Below, one piece after another: positions 1 to 4,636 of a stretch of 12,805 nucleotides of DNA; position 1 is the first letter of the stretch; every line of letters begins with the position of its first letter. The stretch comes from an uncultured Acidobacteriota bacterium (GTDB taxonomy: Bacteria > Acidobacteriota > Blastocatellia > Pyrinomonadales > Pyrinomonadaceae), in assembly GCA_946480545.1 (NCBI GenBank), contig CAMLKY010000015.1:1-12805 (forward strand), in the 5' to 3' direction. Under the pieces are notes generated by a model. The model did no database searches and was not told the DNA's origin. It saw only the letters and a program-made list of their open reading frames with translations. The position numbers were made by a program, and so were the translations under genes.

Positions 1-290
1 TCGGCTGGTGGGAATCGCTCGGCGGTGACAATCCGGCTCGCGAGCATTGCAGGAAATATCTTTCGACGGACGGGGCCGAGATCAACTGGGTGCTTATGCG
101 GGCGATCTGGTCATCGGTCGCTAGCACCGCGATAGCGCAGATGCAGGACGTGCTGGGTCTCAATAACGACTCGCGAATGAACCGCCCGGCTACAACCGAC
201 GGAAACTGGCAGTGGCGATACAAAGACGGCGATCTCACCGACGAGATCGCCGAACGATTGGCCGAGTTAACTGACACGTACGGCCGCTAG
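1..290 (+). CDS. malQ: 4-alpha-glucanotransferase (amylomaltase, GH77), C-terminal fragment
   Basis: The 5' end is outside the window; the reading frame is open from position 3 and gives 95 residues before a TAG stop. Amylomaltase moves alpha-1,4-glucan chains between maltooligosaccharides or onto glucose, in the cytoplasm, as part of glycogen and maltodextrin metabolism. The visible part carries the typical family end: a WWES segment, then a helix with SSVASTAIAQMQDVLGL, then SRMNRP, then GNWQWR and a closing ELTDTYGR. In this family these segments form the C-terminal end of the (beta/alpha)8 barrel, where the MQD and RMN-P-GNW-WR signatures are strongly conserved. The catalytic Asp/Glu residues lie in the missing part. 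The gene ends tail-to-tail with the minus-strand gene ending at 363; I see no convincing terminator hairpin in the 72 bases between. Recognition is from family signatures and is confident. Confidence 0.93.
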   Translation, partial: GWWESLGGDNPAREHCRKYLSTDGAEINWVLMRAIWSSVASTAIAQMQDVLGLNNDSRMNRPATTDGNWQWRYKDGDLTDEIAERLAELTDTYGR

Positions 291-362
291 GTTCTAAGAC
301 TCGCGACGTTCGAAAGACGACTCCCTTTCTCGATCGAGCCTCAGTCAGCGTTAGCTCGTCCG

Positions 363-830
363 TCACCGTACCAATTTCAACCTGTGCGCTTCTACTCGAA
401 CGGCCGAGCCGTCGGCGTCGGACGGAAGCACCAGCGTAAGTGTAAGTGTGCCGCCCGCACGCAGCTTTCCTTGCGTCGGCACGATGAAGCGACCCGGGTT
501 GTCAGCCGGGAACGGACTGAACGTCCCAAGCAGGATCTCATCGTCACCTGCACCAGCGTAGTGAACCTCGAAACGGATCGCGAGTTGACGCGGATTTTGG
601 ATCTTCACGAGCTCGGTCTCGACGAACTTGTAACTTTCCGCGTTGCGCAGATCCTCAGCCAGACGCTGCGAAACCTTGCGGTTTCGCGCGTCGAGAACAA
701 ATCCCGGCTCGTGGTTATCGTTCGTGGTGTTCGGGACGTCAGACACTGATCCAGTCGAATCGCCGCAGTTGAAATTCAGGGATGCGAGACAAAATAAGAG
801 ACAGGCGAATGCGTGAAATCTGAAAAGCAT
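363..830 (-). CDS. Small exported (probable lipo-) protein paired with tyrosinase
   Basis: This 155-residue protein has a hydrophobic leader (MLFRFHAFACLLFCLASLNFNC); Cys22 could be a lipidation site, although the LNFNC box is not canonical because it has Asn at -1. The ATG at 828-830 is chosen because AGGAG sits 7 bases upstream. A longer reading from TTG at 861-863 would put charged residues before the leader and is less likely. The body from about residue 70 is predicted beta-rich, with segments IRFEVHYAG, LLGTFSPF, GRFIVPTQGKLRAGG and TLTLTLVLP. The order and spacing of these resemble the C-terminal beta-sandwich of the tyrosinase encoded just upstream (29 bases between the genes, same strand, probably one transcript). 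I do not recognise a named family. It may be a periplasmic or outer-membrane partner of the tyrosinase, such as a metallochaperone or active-site shield, but that is inference. Confidence 0.75.
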   Translation of the reverse strand: MLFRFHAFACLLFCLASLNFNCGDSTGSVSDVPNTTNDNHEPGFVLDARNRKVSQRLAEDLRNAESYKFVETELVKIQNPRQLAIRFEVHYAGAGDDEILLGTFSPFPADNPGRFIVPTQGKLRAGGTLTLTLVLPSDADGSAVRVEAHRLKLVR

Positions 831-837
831 GGCAATT

Positions 838-842
838 CTCCT
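838..842 (-). promoter_or_regulatory. Ribosome binding site of the small exported protein
   Basis: On the minus strand AGGAG lies 7 bases before the ATG at 828-830. This decides the start in favour of this ATG over the in-frame TTG (861-863) and ATG (852-854) further upstream, neither of which has a comparable site. Confidence 0.7.
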
Positions 843-859
843 GTCTCTCAGCATACTCC

Positions 860-2290
860 TCAACGACGTTGGTTCACTATGACGGGCGTCACGATGATCT
901 CGATCTGGTTCAGGATCAGCTCCGCGTCGGCTCGCTCGAAACCGTCTTTTACAGGAACGGCAACCAGTTGAACAGAGATCGGAGTTGTCTCGGTCAGCTC
1001 ACCTCGCTGCCGAAGCCTTTGGATCGTGTCCGTGATGTGAACCAGAAACTGAGGCTGGTGTTGATGATGAGCATTCTCGGTATGCGTGCCGAAGAATGAG
1101 AACGTTCCCGCGAAATGCGGATCCTCGATCGGCGTTTCCTGGGTCGCACTTGGCATATTCAGAAAGACGCGAACGTAGAAGTCGCTAACCGGCGGGAGTT
1201 GTGCAAACTGGATGCTCGCAAATATTCGCTCCTGTTCCCGGTTGCTGTTGATGATCGAAGCGACGTCCTGCGGGGCGAGCCGTGTTTCCTTCGAGAATGG
1301 ACGGCCGACACGGAGCTGCGTGCGTTCGGCGATCGGAAAGCGGCGCTTGATGTCGAACTTTACATCGGCACCTTCGCGGATCCTTTTCTCAAGTCTCTTG
1401 AACTCGTCCTCGGCCGGTTCATCGGCTGCGGGCGCACTCCCGATGGCACTGCTTTCGAACCGGTAGCTCAACAGCGGCATCAGTGTCGTAGCACCCGCAG
1501 TAGCCGATGCCGGATTACCCTGTGCGTCAACGAAATGGTTCCACGAGGTGCTTGTCCAGGCGGCGTCATTCGTAGTGTTGTTCTCCATTTCAAGATTCCA
1601 CTTCGCCCAGCAATAGTCCGCCATGTTGTGATGCGTCCAGAAGATCGGGTCCGTTGCCGAACCGAATCCGCCGAAAACCCCGCCGACAAAAGTATGTCCG
1701 CTATTATGCGGAGTTCCTTCGATCTGGCTGCTGAAAGTGAAAAAGTTTGTATCGCCGAATATTCCATCGAGTGTCTCCGTCGAGAACGACGGATGTCCGG
1801 CGACCGATGTATTGGTTCGTGTCGAGAATAGGCTGCTGCTCGAATCCAGAAACGCCGAGTGGATCGCCGGATCCTGGTTCCAGTTCCAGTATGGGAGCCC
1901 AAACTTCTTATTGCCGGTCAGCTCCTGGCAGATGCGTTCAAAGTAGACGAGATAAGCGCGGTGCCACGAGAAGAAATGATCCGTTCCGTGCTGGCAGAGG
2001 TTAAAGCCGACACCGGCAGTACCGTGAATTGCCGCCTGGTTCGCCCAGCTTCTCGGATCGCTAGCCGGAAGCGCCTTCATCGCGGCAACCGCATCGCGAT
2101 ATGTTGCGATGTCGGCATCGACTTCGGCCGAACCGGTCCGCAGCCTGCGCCGGACAGGACGGTTCTTTATCTGTTCGATGATCTGCTCGCAACCTCCGCA
2201 CGTGCTCATGAAAAGGGCGAAGCTGACCAGTCCGAGACCTTTGACGAAAACTCGTCGAGACATATTGTCGCCCGCGAGATGATCTTCCAT
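860..2290 (-). CDS. Tyrosinase / polyphenol oxidase (type-3 copper enzyme), Tat-exported
   Basis: This 476-residue protein would oxidise phenols and catechols to o-quinones with O2 at a dinuclear copper site. The start at 2290 is set by AAGGAG 6 bases upstream. Residues 10-34 look like a Tat leader (SRRVFVKG followed by a hydrophobic stretch ending STCGGC), suggesting export of a folded, copper-loaded protein; C31 or C34 might be lipidated. CuA ligands are probably H89, H101 and H110 (CQHGTDHFFSWHRAYL). C99 lies two residues before H101, the C-x-H arrangement that forms a Cys-His thioether in fungal tyrosinases. CuB ligands are H195 and H199 (EGTPHNSGH) and H220 or H221 (DPIFWTHHNMADYCW). Residues about 365-470 (VRVFLNMP, FAGTFSFF, then a basic/His patch) resemble the KFDV-type C-terminal beta domain of plant polyphenol oxidases. 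The gene is followed by the small exported protein. The family call is confident; the substrate is unknown. Confidence 0.93.
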   Translation of the reverse strand: MEDHLAGDNMSRRVFVKGLGLVSFALFMSTCGGCEQIIEQIKNRPVRRRLRTGSAEVDADIATYRDAVAAMKALPASDPRSWANQAAIHGTAGVGFNLCQHGTDHFFSWHRAYLVYFERICQELTGNKKFGLPYWNWNQDPAIHSAFLDSSSSLFSTRTNTSVAGHPSFSTETLDGIFGDTNFFTFSSQIEGTPHNSGHTFVGGVFGGFGSATDPIFWTHHNMADYCWAKWNLEMENNTTNDAAWTSTSWNHFVDAQGNPASATAGATTLMPLLSYRFESSAIGSAPAADEPAEDEFKRLEKRIREGADVKFDIKRRFPIAERTQLRVGRPFSKETRLAPQDVASIINSNREQERIFASIQFAQLPPVSDFYVRVFLNMPSATQETPIEDPHFAGTFSFFGTHTENAHHQHQPQFLVHITDTIQRLRQRGELTETTPISVQLVAVPVKDGFERADAELILNQIEIIVTPVIVNQRR

Positions 2291-2296
2291 GTTGTT

Positions 2297-2302
2297 CTCC
2301 TT
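2297..2302 (-). promoter_or_regulatory. Ribosome binding site of tyrosinase
   Basis: AAGGAG is followed by a 6-base AACAAC spacer and ATG on the minus strand. It settles the start at 2290. The frame stays open for 79 more codons upstream, to 2527, but that stretch has no ribosome site and unconvincing composition. A short inverted repeat, CCAGG-5 bases-CCTGG, at 2303-2317 abuts the site. Confidence 0.75.
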
Positions 2303-2397
2303 CCAGGATCTACCTGGCGTTTCGAGGTGATGTGGTAGTACCAAACTGACGACCGGGCCCTTTTGATCGAAGCTCCAGGTGGAAAAAGCGCGGTCTT

Positions 2398-2413
2398 GAG
2401 AGCCAATGCTCTC
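2398..2413. repeat. Perfect inverted repeat in the tyrosinase leader
   Basis: GAGAGC-CAAT-GCTCTC is a 6-bp stem with a 4-base loop, 108 bases upstream of the tyrosinase start. It has no T-run on either side, so it is not a standard terminator. It could be a regulator site or an mRNA leader hairpin. Confidence 0.45.
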
Positions 2414-2670
2414 GCGAAAACGCAGAATGTAGATGTTCCGGATTGCGCTGTTTTTGTGTTGACTCGTCCTTCGGATTGACGACTTCCACCTGAAAGGCGA
2501 CGCACGTGAAACGATTTTTTTGCCCACCTGCGAGACGCGTCGCAGAGCCCGGTTCCACGATGGCCGCGACTGTCACGGGTTAGCTGATGTTTTTCTCGAT
2601 TAGCGTATGTACGATTACCGAGAGCCGGCATATCCGAGCGTATTTTATGCGTCTGGAGTGTATTTAGGTC

Positions 2671-2850
2671 ATGCGTTCTTTCCCCAAGCGGCGCCTGCGT
2701 CGAGTCTGCCCGACTTGCTATGTGAAGCTCCGCCTCCGAAAAATGTTTTGTCCCTTCTGCGGTAAAAGACTGTGGCCCCGAACGGGAATCGCGTTGCTGG
2801 TGTTGAGCGGGCTATCCGCGCTTGTTGCAGTCGCGTTCATCATTCCGTGA
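2671..2850 (+). CDS. Zinc-ribbon membrane microprotein (59 aa)
   Basis: The reading begins at ATG 2671 and ends at TGA 2848-2850. The N-terminus is strongly basic (RSFPKRRLRR). Then come two Cys knuckles, CPTC at residues 13-16 and CPFCGK at 27-32, separated by 10 residues, which is the layout of a single zinc ribbon. Residues about 39-58 form one hydrophobic helix (TGIALLVLSGLSALVAVAFI) ending in Pro-stop. A soluble zinc ribbon followed by a membrane anchor is a common arrangement in small bacterial membrane proteins of unknown role. An in-frame stop at 2665-2667 rules out an upstream start. The ribosome site is not strong: GGAG ends 12 bases upstream, and AGGT is closer. It diverges from the tyrosinase gene. 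The two paired CxxC motifs together with a clean TM helix make chance unlikely, but the gene is short and I cannot assign a function. Confidence 0.62.
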   Translation: MRSFPKRRLRRVCPTCYVKLRLRKMFCPFCGKRLWPRTGIALLVLSGLSALVAVAFIIP

Positions 2851-2932
2851 GTTTTATCTGGCCGTAGAAGGTCGGCGATCTCTTCACAGCCCCGGCGATC
2901 TGTTCCGTGATGCCGGCGTAAGGGAAACGCAT
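2840..2932 (-). CDS. Possible tiny ORF or gene remnant (30 aa)
   Basis: From ATG at 2930-2932 the minus strand reads MRFPYAGITEQIAGAVKRSP and 10 further residues, ending in TGA at 2840-2842. The composition is protein-like, and about 20 of the 29 codons after the start end in G or C, like the real genes here. No ribosome site is visible. The frame continues open upstream to a stop near 3002, with a possible TTG start at 2978-2980 (46 aa). It overlaps the end of the zinc-ribbon gene by 11 bases. It could be a real small protein, the surviving C-terminus of a lost gene, or chance. I do not recognise it. Confidence 0.25.
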   Translation of the reverse strand: MRFPYAGITEQIAGAVKRSPTFYGQIKLTE

Positions 2933-2983
2933 GTAAAACCAATCGATGAGACGACGACATCCGCGACGAATGTCACTCAAGCA

Positions 2984-3002
2984 AACTATTCTTGAAATAG
3001 TT
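2984..3002. repeat. Perfect inverted repeat, possible operator
   Basis: AACTATT-CTTGA-AATAGTT is a 7-bp perfect inverted repeat with a 5-base centre, AT-rich against the local background, about 95 bases upstream of the gene starting at 3098. No T-run follows, so a regulator binding site fits better than a terminator. The function is inferred only. Confidence 0.45.
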
Positions 3003-3035
3003 CAATAAGCTTTAGTTACGAACGCATCGTCCTAT

Positions 3036-3051
3036 GGCGATCGGGCGATCG
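3036..3051. repeat. Tandem 8-bp repeat GGCGATCG x2
   Basis: GGCGATCG occurs twice in direct, immediate succession 46 bases before the start of the SAM-fold gene. Each copy contains the palindrome CGATCG. It may be a regulator site or a simple duplication; nothing else supports a role. Confidence 0.4.
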
Positions 3052-3097
3052 ACAGTATCCTTATCGGGAATGGTCCGCATGAAGATTTGGAGATGGT

Positions 3098-3820
3098 GTG
3101 GCGCACGCATTGAACATTCAAGAACTCGGATATCAGGAAACGCCGCTTGGCGAGCTCACGCTCCGCCGGAGGATCGAACCGCTTCTAGGTAACCTCGAGG
3201 TTTTCGAGGTAAAGCTCGGCGACGAATATCTGATGTCGAGTCTTTTTACCGAGAGCGAACGACAGCTTGCAATTCTTGGGCTGGCGCAGCTACGAGGCGA
3301 CCTTGACGTCTTGGTCGGCGGGCTGGGTCTGGGTTACACGGCCCTGGAAGTCCTGAAAAACAAAAAGGTGAAAAGCTTAGTGGTCGTCGAGCTCTTTCAG
3401 GGCGTGATCGATTGGCATCGGAAAGGGCTCATTCCTCAGGGCCGTGAGATCACTGGAGATGCTCGGTGCGAGCTAAGACAAGGCGATTTCTTTGAGCTCG
3501 CCCAAACCGGCTTCGATCCGGAGTCGCCCAGCCGCGAGTTCGACGCTGTACTCCTGGACATTGACCATTCACCCGAACATTTCCTGGATCAGACAAACCA
3601 GTCGTTATACACATCCGAGGGTCTCGCGCTGATACGGAACCAGCTCAAACCCGGCGGGAGCTTTGGTCTCTGGTCCAACGATCCCGCGCACGAGGAATTT
3701 ACCGAGCGCCTCCGTCGCACGTTTGGCTCCGCAGACGCCCATAATATCGAATTCCCAAATCCCTATAGAAACTCGACCTCGGTAAACTCCGTTTACATTG
3801 CACGGAACGGCTGTCAATAG
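3098..3820 (+). CDS. Spermidine-synthase-like SAM-dependent (methyl)transferase fold protein
   Basis: This is a 240-residue cytoplasmic protein. The GTG start is supported by GGAG 5 bases upstream (3089-3092). Residues 1-55 are beta-rich and match the small N-terminal domain of polyamine synthases in position. The Rossmann part shows motif I VGGLGLGY (73-80), an acidic strand end VVVELF (E99), RQGDFFEL (D130) and FDAVLLDIDHSP (D154), then a KPGG turn (184-187). This is the layout of spermidine synthases and of class I methyltransferases. However, the usual aminopropyltransferase residues are not evident: there is no clear equivalent of the Q-T-x-x-D-E-x-x-Y-H-E segment, where this protein reads LMSSLFTESERQLAI. 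Putrescine aminopropylation is therefore doubtful, and the protein may be a methyltransferase of unknown substrate. It stands alone, with about 195 bases before the next gene. Confidence 0.8.
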   Translation: MAHALNIQELGYQETPLGELTLRRRIEPLLGNLEVFEVKLGDEYLMSSLFTESERQLAILGLAQLRGDLDVLVGGLGLGYTALEVLKNKKVKSLVVVELFQGVIDWHRKGLIPQGREITGDARCELRQGDFFELAQTGFDPESPSREFDAVLLDIDHSPEHFLDQTNQSLYTSEGLALIRNQLKPGGSFGLWSNDPAHEEFTERLRRTFGSADAHNIEFPNPYRNSTSVNSVYIARNGCQ

Positions 3821-3855
3821 CGGCGTTTCGGCTGGCGTGCTCGGGATCAGTATCG

Positions 3856-3883
3856 GGAACCGGGGATAAATGCTTTTCGTTGA
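3856..3883 (+). promoter_or_regulatory. Candidate ECF-type promoter for the sigma/anti-sigma operon
   Basis: GGAACC (3856-3861), a 16-base spacer and CGTTGA (3878-3883) resemble the AAC ... CGT pattern of many ECF-sigma promoters. It would give a leader of roughly 125 bases before the sigma start at 4016. ECF sigma operons are commonly autoregulated, so the location is sensible. It is a single pattern match by eye with no experimental support. Confidence 0.33.
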
Positions 3884-3953
3884 ATGAACGAGAAGCTTCG
3901 AGTTGCGACTGATCCATTTCAGGCCCCACCGTCTCGAATTTTATTTCTCCCGC

Positions 3954-3967
3954 GTGTTAATAAACAC
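3954..3967. repeat. Short inverted repeat in the sigma-gene leader
   Basis: GTGTT-AATA-AACAC is a perfect 5-bp inverted repeat, 49 bases before the sigma-factor start. It may be an operator half-site pair or a weak leader hairpin; it is short enough to be chance. Confidence 0.3.
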
Positions 3968-4002
3968 CTCCGGGTCACGTTTATGTATCTGGATGACGAT
4001 AC

Positions 4003-4009
4003 AAAGGAG
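4003..4009 (+). promoter_or_regulatory. Ribosome binding site that sets the sigma-factor start
   Basis: AAAGGAG is followed by AACAAC and GTG at 4016. The same AAGGAG-AACAAC arrangement precedes the tyrosinase start. It favours GTG 4016 over the in-frame ATGs at 3884 and 3983, which lack such a site and would add residues with no sigma-factor similarity. Confidence 0.75.
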
Positions 4010-4015
4010 AACAAC

Positions 4016-4636
4016 GTGAGCCCGACCGCAGCTAACATTGTGTTTGTGACCGATCCATTAGGCTCTGCGAAAAGCACGATCGAGCAGGAATCGACGGCTG
4101 GGAACCCCGGCATCGCCAGTCTCGAAGCGCTGTTTAACGACCACTATCGAGGTATCTTCCGGGTTGCTTACCGGATAACCGGAAGCCAAAGCGACGCCGA
4201 GGATGTACTGCAGACCATATTTATGCGGCTGACGCGCGGCTGGACGGCGAGGGACCTCTCACCGAATCCGCGGGCCTTTTTGTACCGGGCTGCGATCAAC
4301 GCATCGCTCGATCTGGTAAGGCATCGAAAGCGAGCGAACTCGGTTTCCCTGGACGTCGTCGATTTCGATCAGGGGAGGATGGTGTCGGTCCCGACTCCGG
4401 CAGACGATCTCGCGGATGCCGAGCTCCGGGATCTCATCCGCCAGGCCGTGGCGAAACTCGAGGGGCGTGCCGCGACAGCATTCGCGCTTCGCTATTTCGA
4501 AGGGTACGACAACACCCAGATCGCCGAGGTACTGGGTACGTCACAGATGGTCGTTGCAGTCACGCTCCACCGTGCAAGAACCCGTCTGCGTAAGGAGATC
4601 GGCAATTATTTGGAGAAACATCATGAAGCACAATAA
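4016..4636 (+). CDS. ECF-family RNA polymerase sigma factor
   Basis: This 206-residue protein starts at GTG (see the ribosome site at 4003). It directs RNA polymerase to a stress or envelope regulon. Region 2 spans about residues 36-104: ALFNDHYRGIFRVAYRITG, then the typical DAEDVLQTIFMRL (60-72), then RAFLYRAAINASLDLVRHRK. Region 4 spans about 140-195: LPEGR-type linker replaced by KLEGRAATAFALRYFEGY, then the helix-turn-helix NTQIAEVLGTSQMVVAVTLHRARTRLR. The length is normal for the family. The first 30 or so residues are unstructured-looking and not conserved. It overlaps the next gene by 14 bases (4623-4636), so sigma and anti-sigma are translationally coupled, as is usual for partner pairs. 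The family is certain; the ECF subgroup and the regulon are not known from sequence. Confidence 0.95.
   Translation: MSPTAANIVFVTDPLGSAKSTIEQESTAGNPGIASLEALFNDHYRGIFRVAYRITGSQSDAEDVLQTIFMRLTRGWTARDLSPNPRAFLYRAAINASLDLVRHRKRANSVSLDVVDFDQGRMVSVPTPADDLADAELRDLIRQAVAKLEGRAATAFALRYFEGYDNTQIAEVLGTSQMVVAVTLHRARTRLRKEIGNYLEKHHEAQ

Larger units (their letters stand above)
2291..2670. other. Divergent intergenic region (380 bases), tyrosinase / zinc-ribbon gene
   Basis: I find no convincing gene here on either strand. It should hold the promoter of the tyrosinase unit (leftward) and of the zinc-ribbon gene (rightward), but I cannot point to a clean -35/-10 pair for either. Visible structure: perfect inverted repeats at 2398-2413 (GAGAGC-CAAT-GCTCTC), at 2528-2545 (CTGCGA-6 bases-TCGCAG), and a shorter one at 2303-2317 beside the tyrosinase ribosome site. 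Any of these could be an operator or a leader hairpin. Confidence 0.5.

Noticed and set aside
291..362. Terminator between malQ and the convergent gene
   Set aside because: Only a 5-bp imperfect stem with a long loop and no T-run on either strand could be drawn.
384..749. Open frame of 121 codons on the plus strand
   Set aside because: Antisense to the small exported protein, whose leader and ribosome site are convincing. The translation is unlike a folded protein.
1115..1831. Open frame of 238 codons on the plus strand
   Set aside because: Entirely antisense to the tyrosinase copper domains, with Arg/Cys-rich shadow composition and no ribosome site.
2291..2527. In-frame N-terminal extension of the tyrosinase by 79 codons
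   Set aside because: No ribosome site at the upstream start and no signal-like sequence. The AAGGAG-AACAAC-ATG at 2290 and the Tat leader right after it define a normal exported protein.
2718..2960. 80-codon minus-strand frame
   Set aside because: Runs antisense through the zinc-ribbon gene. Its Arg/His-rich translation is poor, and a neighbouring frame on the same strand looks more protein-like.
3884..4015. Longer start for the sigma factor (ATG 3884 or 3983)
   Set aside because: No Shine-Dalgarno at either. The added residues do not match sigma region 2, and the AAAGGAG before GTG 4016 is strong.
4416..4622. Upstream extension of the anti-sigma frame
   Set aside because: It is the shadow of the sigma-factor region 4. 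The ATG at 4623 with GGAG 7 bases before gives the normal overlapping start.
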